From Rhea pennata (Eukaryota > Chordata > Aves > Rheiformes > Rheidae), in the NCBI RefSeq assembly GCF_028389875.1, contig NC_084672.1, forward strand, positions 8,854,458-8,918,457: a stretch of 64,000 nt of DNA, read 5' to 3'. Below the pieces are notes generated by a model that was not told the origin of the DNA, did not search any database, and saw only the letters and a program-made list of their open reading frames with translations. A program made the translations under genes and the position numbers. Positions 37,760 through 47,284 of this stretch are shown in pieces (positions within the stretch are counted from its first letter, which is position 1; each line of letters starts with the position of its first letter).

Positions 37760-39959
37760 CTGCAAGACCCCAGCAATGCAAGAAAACAAGACATAAGAAC
37801 ACAAAGCAACAGCAACTGCTTTCCTAAAGTAACAGGAAGGGAACAGGACACTCCCAATGTCTGGCTCAGACTGACTGCTCCTTCTTCCCAGCAGAGATAT
37901 TACCAATCATAAAATTTCATGGGTTTATTTCATGGAAAACCTCTCTCTCCTAGAGTCCTGCAAGTTGCCTAAAAGTGAGAGAGGTAGAGAGCGAGTATCA
38001 AGCTCTGCCAACCCATAGTGGAAAAAAAAAAGGACACACAGATTTGCTAACACCATTTGCCACAAAAGCTGCTACAGAGTGACAAGAAGGAAAGTGAAGC
38101 TGTACCTAGAGCAACCTTAGACCATTCAGGAGGCAGTTAGACCTCAGACTGTGGGCCAGTCTTGGCACTCAGTTGCCAGCCCAGTTAGCCCCTCACATGC
38201 AGCACAACAGCTGAGCTGAGCGTAGTGCTGTTCTAGTCACTCTGCAACAATGCAGTTACAGAGCAGCTTATGCAGCCTTCACAGCTCTTGCCAGAAACCT
38301 CACCACATTTAGCTCAGTTCCATTGCCATAAAATCCCTTTTCCCAGCAGACGGGAGGAAATTTTACTACAGAGGATTTCAAAATATCCTTAAGTTAGGGC
38401 AAGGAATGAAAACAACTAGGACAAAGAGGAGAAGAGGGCCAGGTACACAGAAGGCTACATACCCAAAAAGGTAGCCATAGCTCGCTCAGCTGTGCTTCGC
38501 AGTGTCTCTCCAGGCTGCCATTCTGCTTGAGGCAGGAGCCACAGCTCCTGGTTACCAATTTTCTGTTTCACCAGAAGCATCAGGTTACTGTCCAGCTTTC
38601 TGTTCAGTGATGTTCGAATGTTGTTTTTGTCAGCATCTGCCAAAAAAAAATACATACTGGAAACAAAGTCTCTCAGCAGCACTGGTCTGATCACTACAAT
38701 TCATCACTTGTCTCCTTCTGATGCTTTTCCAGTAACAATACACACACAATACTGATACATGCAACGAGACCAAAATTGAGACCAAACACTATCAGTCACT
38801 CTAGGAACTGATGCAGGGTTTAAGTGAAATCCACTGCTACGCTGCATTCTACTTATTTCATTTTCAAACGAAATCAGAATAAGCAGTTTAGACTTTCAAT
38901 TTGACAAAAATCAGCCACAGCTCTAAGCAAGTTTGTGAATCAAGCTATCCGAAGTTTTTCTTATAAGAAAATCTATTTGCATCATTTTGTAAAGCTGTGT
39001 TAACAAGCACATGGGGACAGAGCTTCCTTTCTAAGCTAGGTAATTCCTCTGCCAACCGTGCTGCCACACAGCCAAGACCCTCCTTAAAAAATCAGCAAAT
39101 GCCTTCATTCAGCATTCAGTTGTGTTCCGCAGACTATCAAGGTGTTCTCCTCCACCACGATACAACAAAAACTTCAGTCTGTACCTGTTATCCGTGGAGC
39201 AGCTTTGAACTGCAGTAACTTCTGTTCCCACTTGTCCTCAAGGTCTTGAGCCATGACAACAGTTTTGCCAGGTCCTTCATCATCGTCATCATACATGCTT
39301 TCCTTCCTCCTCTTCAGCTGCTCTTCCTCCTCCAGCTTGCGAATTTCATGGTCCGAATAGTGGCTTTTCTCCAACTCTATCTGAAGAGCACCACAGAGAA
39401 CCGTTACGCCCTGCAGTGCCGTCACTACAGCTGCACAGAGCTGTGGGCTGCACAGGGGTGGGCAACGGAGCACACGGCCAATCTCCGGGGCTGCGGCCTG
39501 GCTTCTCCGCTCGCAGCGGGTCCCCACCGGGGGCAGTGGCAAACCCAGCTCCGGAGGCGACAACCTGACCCGGGACCGGCACCGGCACCGAGTCCCGGCC
39601 GCAGGCGGCACGGCCGGCACCTCCGCGTCACCCGAGCGAGGCCTCCCGAGGCGCTCCCCGCCCGGCCCCCTCGGGCTGAGCGGACCCGCCGCCCCCTCGC
39701 CGCTGCCCCCGGCAGCTCCGCGGGTCCCCGCGGCCGCCACCTTCCCCGCCGGAGGGGTCGCCACTACCTGCCCCATGAGGGCCGCCATCTCCTCCTCCTC
39801 CCGCCTCAGCGGCTGCGTGATCCTGGGCAGCCGCAGCAAGCAGAGCGCGCCGAAGAGCCGCCACGGCCGGGGCGCGGCCGCCGCCGTGCACAGCCGCTGC
39901 CCGAGCGCCGCCATCGCGCTCCCGCCCGGCCCACAATGCCGCGCGGCGGGCGTCGCCAT
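37509..39959 (-). CDS. MRPL46: mitochondrial ribosomal protein L46 (mL46), four coding exons
   Basis: The product is a structural protein of the mitochondrial large ribosomal subunit, acting in the matrix. Coding exons are 39959-39768, 39380-39185, 38636-38463 and 37759-37509. All junctions are GT-AG and the phases agree, giving 813 bases, or 270 residues plus stop; the human protein is about 279. Residues 1-64 form a basic, Ala/Arg-rich presequence followed by [12 protein letters not shown], typical for this family. Residues 65-129 include [13 protein letters not shown] and [15 protein letters not shown]. Residues 130-270 are the Nudix-like region ([47 protein letters not shown]). A catalytic Nudix box is not intact, as expected for a ribosomal member. 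I chose the ATG at 39959 because its context (AAAG-ATG-G) is strong; a second in-frame ATG at 39914 would remove 15 residues. The gene is divergent from MRPS11 and shares its CpG island. Family identity is very sure; the exact start is less so. Confidence 0.95.
38463..38636 (-). CDS. MRPL46: MRPL46 coding exon 3
   Basis: The acceptor follows a long T tract (TTTGGCAG|ATGCTG). The exon codes [15 protein letters not shown] through [10 protein letters not shown]. The junction codon with exon 2 gives Asp. The donor is TTGG|GTATGT and the exon ends after one base of a Gly codon. Confidence 0.94.
39185..39380 (-). CDS. MRPL46: MRPL46 coding exon 2
   Basis: The acceptor reads CTCTTCAG|ATAGAG. The exon codes [16 protein letters not shown] through FKAAPRIT, with an acidic run (DDDDEG) in the middle. 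The donor is ACAG|GTACAG and the exon ends after one base of a codon. Confidence 0.93.
39381..39767 (-). other. MRPL46: MRPL46 intron 1, GC-rich and fully open in frame
   Basis: The intron has a normal donor (GTAGTG) and acceptor (TTCAG). Its length is 387 bases, a multiple of three, and it has no in-frame stop, so unspliced RNA would read from exon 1 into exon 2 without interruption. The composition is that of the surrounding CpG island, which may alone explain the missing stops. Confidence 0.85.
39768..39959 (-). CDS. MRPL46: MRPL46 coding exon 1
   Basis: This exon codes residues 1-64, the probable mitochondrial targeting sequence and the start of the mature chain, ending MAALMGQ. The donor reads CAG|GTAGTG and the exon ends in phase 0. 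A YY1-like motif overlaps the first ATG on the coding strand. Confidence 0.88.
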
Positions 39960-39963
39960 CTTT
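39954..39963 (-). promoter_or_regulatory. YY1-like site at the MRPL46 start codon
   Basis: The minus strand reads AAAGATGGCG, matching the YY1 consensus AAGATGGCGGC. YY1 sites in this position relative to the start are common in nuclear genes for mitochondrial proteins. The match supports initiation at this first ATG. Confidence 0.5.
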
Positions 39964-40070
39964 CCTCCCAGCGCCCGTCGTGCCTCGCGGTGACCCGGCC
40001 GCCGCGGCCGGTCGGACGCTGCGGCACCCGGGACGGCGCGCGCGCTACGGAGGGCCGGAGGGGCCGAGGC
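39960..40070. promoter_or_regulatory. bidirectional promoter of MRPL46 and MRPS11
   Basis: Only 111 bases separate the divergent start codons. The stretch is very GC- and CpG-rich with no TATA box, which is the usual architecture for mitochondrial ribosomal protein gene pairs. Both transcription starts must lie here or inside the first exons. Sharing one core promoter suggests matched expression of a large- and a small-subunit protein. Confidence 0.8.
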
Positions 40071-40123
40071 ATGAGCGCGGCGCTGGCGGTTGCCTGGCAA
40101 CGGCTGGTGGGCGCGGCGCGGGG
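40071..40123 (+). CDS. MRPS11: MRPS11 coding exon 1
   Basis: This exon codes [17 protein letters not shown] and two bases of the next codon, an amphipathic Arg-bearing presequence. The donor is CGGGG|GTGAGC. An RFX X-box at 40089-40101 lies within the coding bases. Confidence 0.85.
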
Positions 40124-43100
40124 GTGAGCGGGGGGCGCCGCGGCCCGGCCCGGCCCGGCCCGGCCGCGCGGGGGGCCCAACGCGGCTCCCGGGGCCCCGC
40201 TCCGTCCGCCGCGCTGGCGCGGGCCCCGGCCTCCGCCTCGGCAGCAGCCCCCGGCCCTTCCCTTTGAGCTCCCCGCGGAGCAGGGGGCTGCCCGGACCCC
40301 GAACTCGCTGCGGCCAGGTTCGCCGCCCGCGGCGGGGCCGAGGGTCCTGCCCGCTCCGCCGCTGCCCCCCGCTGGCCTGCGGCGCTCTCTCGGGCGCAGG
40401 CCGGAGGCCCCTGGGCAGAGGTGCGCTCGGGACGCCCGCTCCGTGCGGATCCCGATCTCTTCCTTCCGTTTCTTTCACGCAGGGGCTGTAACGCTGCCTT
40501 GCGCCATGGCGTACACACCGGTGCCTGGAGACTGCAGGAGCTTACGGAGAAGGTTGCCGCTAAGGAGCCGGAGAGCCAAAGCTTGACTGACCTTGGGTGA
40601 GACGGCCACGCTGTGCCGTGAAGTCTCTTCCATTTGCCTCTCGCTGGGAGGCTTATCGCCTCTACTGTTTTTCGGTGAAGGAAAGAAAGCAAGTGATTGG
40701 AGTCAATCACAAACACAGCTTGTGTGTTTCTGAGACCAGACATTGCTGGATCCCTTTTTTTTTCCCCTAGATTTCCAGAGCATACAAAATAAGATTTTGC
40801 AAAAGTTAAAGAGTAAGTGTCTGATATCTCTTGTTTTGCTTCTCAGCCCTTTAATCCTGCAAAGGAACTCCATGAGATGGGATGGAAAGACATACGAAGA
40901 GATCCCAATAGCTCACATCAAAGCTACATACAACAAGTAAGCAAACAAGCTTCTCCCTGCCTATTTTCACGTAAAATAAGTTACAGTGTACCTAGGTTAT
41001 GGCTAGTCATCATTTCAATTGAAAAACTCAACGGAAAAAGTCAGGGAAGCAGTGTTCATGACTGGGAACATAACAACACTGAACCCAAACCTTAGTGCTG
41101 TTCAGGAAGCATTACTGTCTTTATATTATCTCAAACAGGAATAATAGTGTTATTACACATTTTGACTACATTCTGATATGAATAATTAGATGCTGACAGC
41201 TTTTAATGTCAGGTTCATTCCTGCCCTCAGTTCTAGCAGCACTGGTATACAGCAATCGAAACTGAAAGAGCTGTCGTATTATCCTCAGGAGGTGGTTGGG
41301 TTTCATTAGCAATCCCTAGTACAGTATTTTACCATCTCTTAAAGCTCTCTGAAGTTCTAAAAATGTTCTGTGTAGTTTTTTAATAAACAGAAGAGGTAAA
41401 ATGCTCACAATAGGAGGTGATTCTGAAAGAGTTAAACCTTATCTGAGGAATAGCTAGCAGGAGAGAATTATCCAGAAAGGTTTTACCATCTGACTCTGAT
41501 TCTCCAGGATAACCTAGAGGTTCTCTGCTCGAAGCTCTGCAGCTGGTTAGTGTAACTGAGATAGTTAAAGTGCTGAGTTAAGATGGCTTTGAGAAGGGAG
41601 ACAAGAGTGGTAAGCCTTGCAAGTTAAGAGACTGGTCTTGTTCTAGCTTATTCCTTCCTTTTTCTCCTCTCCTATAGCACCCACATCCAAGTTGTCAGCT
41701 TTGACAATAGGCCGTTTGCCCGTACATCCTGTGGCACAGAAGGCTTCCAGAACGCCAAGAAGGGAACTGCCATCGCAGCACAGACCGCAGGCATAGCAGC
41801 AGCAGTGGTGAGTCTGTATTGGTTATTCCCACTGTCAGAGAGGAGAGCTGATTGCAGAACGCAGTACCAGGGTATTTGGAGTTATTTTCAGTGGGATAGA
41901 GAAGGGAGAATAAATTTTGCTTCTCATTCATATTGCTGTCCCTTGCTCATGGGTAGCAGTCCAGACCTCTGTTCCTCAGAGCCTGAGCAGCACACTGCCA
42001 TTTGCAGGTTGTTTCCCTAGCTTCATCAGGCACCGTGAACATCTTGACACAGAGCGGATCTGAAACAGCAGTTAGAAATGCCCAGGTGGTGAGCTTAGCT
42101 GTGCAAGCTGTGATTGGGAAATGTAAGCTGTAACTTATCCTCTTCTGCTCCAGTTTGCATAGCTTCTTTTTCTAAGTGAACATATCTCAGTCATTTTGTG
42201 AGGGAAATGTTGCCCTACAATCAGCAGTTTTTCAATTTTTGCACTGTAAGGGACTGAGAAGTGGCTGTAATTACTGGCTGCGGGTTTTATATACGCTCTG
42301 TGTCACAGGAGAACCGAGCTGCTGCCAGCAGTTCCTGTCAGAGAAGGTGATGTCCTTGCATATGTAGTTTCCAGATCCATGCAGTGTCCTGTAATCATTT
42401 CTTTTTAAAAAAATAAAATAAATAAAACACACACACGGGCTTCCAGATGGCAGGAGAAGATGAGACTGTCTGTGTCATGGCCCTCATTATAGCAGAATGA
42501 GGCAAGATGAAACTGAAAATCCATACCCTAAATTAGGTGGAACTCACTCTAACCTTTTAGATCAGAGGTATTCAGGGCCACTGCTGGCTAACAGCTTATT
42601 GTGGTTGGCTCAGAGGAAGAGAAGAACATTTTTGCTATTAATCTTTGCTCATTGGAGTCTCAGAACAGCTGTATAACTGTGCTTGGCCAGATTTGTTCCT
42701 GTACCTGTTAAAGTCATTAGCAGATTAAATGCACTGGAATATAGGAGAGAGATCCAGAAGGGCTCCACTTGGTGGCACTGCTGCCACACGTTACAGCAGG
42801 TGTTTTTCATCTTCAATTTCCAAGCCCCTAGAAGTTTTGTACTGAAGGTGCGGACTCCTGCACAGCAAATCTAAAGTTTCCTCGCTGTTCTCATTTACCT
42901 TCTAGAAAGAATCCACTCATCACAGGATAGAAGTCACTGTGTTAGACAAGAGAAAACGGCATGGAATTAGCCCTTGCTAGTCCCTGTACAGTTTAGTCAC
43001 GGATCAGGGATATGTCGTTTTCTGTCCTGACTTTAGGTTGCAGAAAGTTTGATCTTAAAGCTTTCTCTATATGCGAAGTTGACAACCTAACACCTAACAG

Positions 43101-43955
43101 AAGTTCTTCTGAAACTACCACTGATTTTTCTAAGCCTCTTTTTTTTTTCTGCTAAAGTCTCGCTTTGTGTAGTGATCCCACTATTTGTCTTCTGTATCCA
43201 TCCATTAAAACCTACCTTTTATTTTTACTTAAAGCATACCATAATAGTGGATCAAAAGAGAAAGAAAGACTACAGGGGAGCTAGAGCAGCAGTGGATATA
43301 TCAAAAACACTAACCAGTTCTTCTTTCCTCAGAAAGCACGTGGGAAAGGTGTATTGCATGTACGAGTCATGGTGAAAGGACTGGGACCAGGACGCAAAGT
43401 AAGCATCTGAATTTCTTTCCGTATTTTTCTTTCCCTTTAAAAAAAATCAGGCTGGGCTCGTGACTGTACCTGTTGAGCTCATCTTTCTGAAGGCAATACA
43501 AAGAATTCGTCATTCAAGTGCTTTTTCCTTTCTCCTCAGAAACAATCCAGTCACAAGAAGAATGCATCTTAGTAGTGAAATTTTAGAACAGAATAGAAAC
43601 TATGGAAGTTTCTTCCAACTAAAGTAGTATAACTGATAGGAAATGTGATAAAAGGACTGGAAAGGAAGGAAGGTTTGAAATGGATTTTCTAATACTTATT
43701 GATTATTTTTAAGATAATTGCGAAGTGGAAGCATTGGTTACTTCTAAAATCAACTCGTTCCAAACTGTTTTCCCCTGAGCTGCTTCTCCTTCTTCCACTC
43801 TGCACCATGCTGGTAACAGTACATCATCTGTCATCTTGCTCTTCCAGGCTGCCATCAAGGGTTTGACTATGGGAGGTTTGGAAGTTATCTCCATCACGGA
43901 CAGCACCCCAGTTCCACACAATGGCTGTCGTCCCCGGAAAGCCAGGCGAATGTGA
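40071..43955 (+). CDS. MRPS11: mitochondrial ribosomal protein S11 (uS11m), six coding exons
   Basis: The product is the mitochondrial counterpart of bacterial S11, in the small-subunit platform near the mRNA exit and 12S rRNA 3' region. Exons are 40071-40123, 40483-40596, 40847-40936, 41678-41807, 43333-43398 and 43848-43955; all introns are GT-AG and phases agree, giving 561 bases, or 186 residues plus stop (human about 194). Residues 1-55 form an Ala/Arg-rich presequence and a linker ([16 protein letters not shown]). The S11 domain spans about residue 75 to the end: [72 protein letters not shown] and the basic tail PRKARRM. The reading frame upstream of the ATG is open, so no stop fixes the start; the ATG is chosen for its position next to the divergent promoter. 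A 42-base candidate exon at 40771-40812 is left out because it carries an in-frame stop. Confidence 0.93.
40089..40101. promoter_or_regulatory. RFX X-box in MRPS11 exon 1
   Basis: The bases GTTGCC-T-GGCAAC form a perfect 6+6 inverted repeat with a one-base spacer, the classical RFX-family X-box. It lies in coding sequence immediately downstream of the shared promoter. Confidence 0.55.
40140..40164. repeat. CCCGG pentamer tandem repeat in MRPS11 intron 1
   Basis: About five copies of the GC-only pentamer lie 17 bases after the exon 1 donor. A G-rich stretch follows. The block may form secondary structure, and it is a place where assembly errors are common. Confidence 0.7.
40483..40596 (+). 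CDS. MRPS11: MRPS11 coding exon 2
   Basis: The acceptor is TTTCACGCAG|GGGCTG. The exon codes the rest of the presequence and a variable linker ([20 protein letters not shown]), resembling the human TGARQLQDAAAK segment in frame. The donor is CTTGG|GTGAGA, leaving two bases of a codon. Confidence 0.85.
40771..40812 (+). other. MRPS11: candidate 42-base cassette exon of MRPS11 with an in-frame TAA
   Basis: The stretch has a strong acceptor (a T-rich tract ending CCCTAG) and a consensus donor (GA|GTAAGT). It enters and leaves in phase 2, so it is frame-neutral. Read from exon 2 it gives FPEHTK and then TAA at 40790-40792. Skipping it keeps MRPS11 open and gives a length close to the human protein. 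It may be a cryptic or poison exon, or a decayed one. Confidence 0.4.
40847..40936 (+). CDS. MRPS11: MRPS11 coding exon 3
   Basis: The acceptor is GCTTCTCAG|CCC. Joined to exon 2, the frame reads [20 protein letters not shown] and continues with IAHIKATYN, where the conserved S11 domain begins. The first ten residues match the family poorly. Frame +1 of the same bases gives PFNPAKE, nearer the human PPIPGEE, which hints at an old compensated frame change. The donor is AACAA|GTAAGC. Confidence 0.88.
41678..41807 (+). CDS. MRPS11: MRPS11 coding exon 4
   Basis: The acceptor is CTCCTATAG|CACC. The exon codes [19 protein letters not shown], then [16 protein letters not shown] and ends IAAAV. The donor is CAGTG|GTGAGT, phase 0. 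This is the core of the S11 fold. Confidence 0.95.
43333..43398 (+). CDS. MRPS11: MRPS11 coding exon 5
   Basis: The acceptor is TTTCCTCAG|AAAGCA. The 22 codons give [18 protein letters not shown] then PGRK, the conserved S11 loop. The donor is CGCAAA|GTAAGC. Both ends are phase 0. Confidence 0.95.
43848..43955 (+). CDS. MRPS11: MRPS11 coding exon 6 (terminal)
   Basis: The acceptor is GCTCTTCCAG|GCTGCC. The exon codes [18 protein letters not shown], then [17 protein letters not shown], ending in TGA. This is the S11 C-terminal signature with its rRNA-binding basic tail. Confidence 0.95.
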   Translation, partial: AAIKGLTMGGLEVISITDSTPVPHNGCRPRKARRM

Positions 43956-44174
43956 AAGAGAAGTGGAAGAGATGCAGCTGCATTCACTCTTAGCTGGTGC
44001 AACATGGACTGGGTGACTAGGTTGACGGTTGCTCTTGTGACAGATCCTGGAAAGCCATCTTCCATAGAAGTGTTTGCTGAGAGAAACTTGGAGGAGAGAG
44101 ACCTCGGCCTGGTGGTAGAAGCACGGATACGTTTACTTTCTTAATGGGAACCCTCTTGTGTACAAAACCTGTTG

Positions 44175-44180
44175 ATTAAA
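44175..44180 (+). terminator. MRPS11: MRPS11 polyadenylation signal ATTAAA
   Basis: The common variant ATTAAA lies about 220 bases past the MRPS11 stop, with a T/G-rich stretch downstream (ATGTTGATCTTTTG). Cleavage would fall near 44,195-44,200. Confidence 0.65.
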
Positions 44181-46529
44181 ATGTTGATCTTTTGACAGCC
44201 ATTCCTGCTGTGTTCAAAGAAGTATTTTGGATTATTACTGCCTCTCAACTGCTCTCTTCCTCTCGCCACAGTAGGTGGCTCTTGTCTAGCCCTCAGTGGT
44301 ATTACTGCCCTTGTTATGTGGAAGAGGAGCTTTGGGAACGTTAAGAATCAGTCATTCCTTTCCAGTCATCTGTTACAAAAAGAGCCCCATAGGATCACTA
44401 TTGTCCTTGCTCTTTTTCCCGTATATTCTCTCCTTGCAAATATTTGGAAGCTAGACCTGGGGGTAACTCTTTCCCTTTCATCTAGCTTGCAGAGCTCAGT
44501 GTGCTGTGCAAGAAGCAACTCCCCCTCTGTTTGCACAGCACAGAGCGCTGTAGTCTGAACTCATTATTGTCAAAGATCTGTTGTGGTGCTTTGTTTTGCC
44601 TAAGCTGTAGCTGACCTGTCAGTGTTATTGGCAAATAGAAAATGCCAGTCCTTCTACAGGGGCTGGTATCTTGCCAGTTCTGATGCTTGCAGTCTCTTTG
44701 GTCGTGTCCTGTGCACCACAAACTGAATTTGCTGGGACTCCTGGAGAAAGCAAGCAAGGGGTTAGTAGGCCTGAGGAACAAAGAAACACTGCTAAAGAGA
44801 TTTAAAACACTTAAGACTTGAACTGCACCTCTGTATACCCACAGGCAGCATAGGCTGTGTCATAGCTTTATAATATATTACTGCTGTTCCAGTTCCATCT
44901 AGAGAGAATTTCTGCCAAGCAAATATGTCTGTGTCTCTCTAGAGCATTAACTAGAGGAGGTAACAGCACCAACTGACTACAGCATTGATTTCCTGGGTGG
45001 CATAGGCACAATGCCTAGCAAAGGGCAGCGTCTCAAGACGCCCGCTGCCAGAGAGAACTGTTGAATATACACAGCATATGCTGGGAAAATACTTCTGTAA
45101 ATAAGACTGTCTTCTGCTGCAGCCACCAGTCTTATCACAAACCCAGAATCTTCCCTTCTATAATTTCTTTCTGTGGTTCCTCCTTAGTATCTTAAATTGC
45201 ATAATTAACTCTTCCTCTTTAGTGAAAGGGTACCATGGCAACAAAGCAGTGAACCTCCTTCATGGGGCTGAAAGGCATGCAGAAGATTTTGAAAGAAAGA
45301 AGTCTGCTTGTAAGAGCCTGGTGAGGTACTTTTGACAGAAGAGAATATAAGATTCAGATGAATGCCCTACCGTACTCCAACCCAGTGTCTGAATTTGAAT
45401 ATAGGATAGGTTGTCTAGGGAGGTTCCTTGAATTGTCAGATCTGACAGCAAGAAAGAGAGGTTCTTCCACAGATGCAAACATCTAAAGGACTGGAAGAAT
45501 TTCCCTTTACTCTAGAAACATGACTGAGCTTCCAGTGAATTCAGATTACTCTTTTTAAAGAGAAGATATCAGGATAGCTATAAATCACAAAAGATTACCT
45601 CGGAGTATCTGGGCAGCTGTTTGAGAAAAGCCATGTGCAGACACTGCTGAGCCTTACAGCAAGGCTTGACCGGTTTCGGCGACGGCCGCTGTGACTAGCC
45701 GCGACGGAGTGCCGTTCAGTACTGGCAGACCTGTCAGTGACATACTGCACAGCACCCGCTGGAGAAGACAAAACCTTCTCTACCGCAAGCTGCTCACTGC
45801 ACCAATGCAGCAGAAACGCTGTGTTTAAGATAAAGACAATAGAACAGATTGAAAAACGAGGTGGAGAAGAGAGCTGTGGTCCTTCTGAAATTCAGGAAAG
45901 AGTAGGCGGCATGACTCTAGAGTCAGAAAGCAACTAGAATAAATCTTTGTCTTACCCGGACTTAGGATCAAGGCTATGCCCCTTTTAAAGACTGCTCTTT
46001 AACACCTTTGGTTTCTGAGCATTTACAAACATACAAATCTACCAGTACACTGTCACTGTCTAAAAAATAGGAAGTTTTCTCTCTCTTTCTGCTCTGTCCA
46101 GTTCTAGAACCTTTCCCTACTTCGTCCTCAAACTCAAATGTATACAGCACACTGATCTGGCCAGAAGATCCGTAGTTCAGTGCCTGGATCTGTACAATAT
46201 CCTGCAGTATTTGGTTGTTTTCTAGTCCCCCAGATCCACACACCTTTCCAGCACTTTTAAGTGCAGTGCCTCGGTTACACAGCTTTTCATTGAAGTTACA
46301 TTTTCCCCCCATCTTCTCTCTTATCCTGAAGGAGGATCCCCAAAGCTGAGCCCTAAGTACGTACTCAGCCGGAGCTGTTTACTCTGCAGCAAACCTCAGG
46401 CCTTCGTGGCAGCTCTCAGTGATGGAGGCGAGCACAGCTACACAAAGGGGGCTTCTCCTCCCTTGTGCAAGGACTTATACCCCCCCCCAACACACACACC
46501 CTACTGCAAAAGACAACTCTTAAAACTCT

Positions 46530-46720
46530 CTATTGTTCCTCTTGCAGGGAATTAATAGATACCAATAGCACTTAATGATTTCCTTACCTTTCAAATTAAA
46601 CTATTAATTAAAGACCTGGCTTTAGTCAGCCACTGGTATTTACCAGGTTTAATTGCTTTCCTTGGCGCCTGGGTGGAATACTGTTTTATACCAGCTCACA
46701 TCCCTCCTGAGCAGCAATTA
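46530..46720. promoter_or_regulatory. candidate conserved non-coding element
   Basis: The unique AT-rich stretch carries GGAATTAATAGATACCAATA, AATTAAACTATTAATTAAAG and CAGGTTTAATTGCTTTCC. The call is by motif density and absence of repeats only. Confidence 0.25.
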
Positions 46721-47140
46721 CTTCAGTTGTCAGTAGCACAGCCACAGCATTAGCACATCTGTGAAGTTCAGATCCTTCCTTTTGGGGCTTCTCCCTTTGC
46801 TTTGGGACATTTTTCACTATATCCCCTCCTCCCCCTCCTAATTTTGACTCCTTACCCTCAAACAAGCCTTTCTTCTGAACATCAAGTCAGAATTTTCTAC
46901 TGACCACAACACCACTGCTCCTCAACCTAGTTCCAACCCTGGCCTTTCTAGGTTTTCCCTCTTCCATTTAAAATATCTTTCTCCATCATCTGGAGGCTGA
47001 AATAAAGAAACAGTTCCGAGTTACAGAAAATACACTGCCTCAGGTCTGTTTACTCCTTAATGAGCATAAGGTCTGACATATCACATTCAGGATCTAACTC
47101 CATTGTCCCACTCTTGGCCATGGATGATACCAGGTGGTTT

Positions 47141-47182
47141 GGGGGGGGGGAAAAAAAGAGAAAAGAAAAAAGAAAAAGAAAA
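47141..47182. repeat. G10 plus AAAAG-rich low-complexity run
   Basis: Ten G bases are followed by A runs broken by single G bases. Confidence 0.9.
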
Positions 47183-47284
47183 GCTCCTACATTTATTCCT
47201 AGTAGTGTGTTATTCTGCAAAGAGGAATTGCTTTCCCAACCCCTGCAACAAGGGGTTTCTATTTAGAGCCATAACTTTATTTGC

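Larger units (their letters stand above)
39440..40480. promoter_or_regulatory. CpG island over the MRPL46/MRPS11 head-to-head start
   Basis: This roughly 1-kb block has dense CpG and very high GC. It covers MRPL46 exon 1 and most of intron 1, the promoter, and MRPS11 exon 1 and most of intron 1. The flanks drop back to normal composition. Its edges are judged by eye. Confidence 0.8.

Noticed and set aside
39246-40127. 293-codon plus-strand open frame ending in the MRPS11 presequence
   Set aside because: It is antisense to MRPL46 exons 1-2 and is open because of GC content. It shares the MRPS11 frame by chance, and initiation 800 bases upstream across the divergent gene is implausible.
39174-40478. 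434-codon minus-strand open frame through the MRPL46 promoter, exon 1, intron 1 and exon 2
   Set aside because: Only the parts matching MRPL46 are coding; the rest is stop-poor because of the CpG island, and the intron has proper splice sites.
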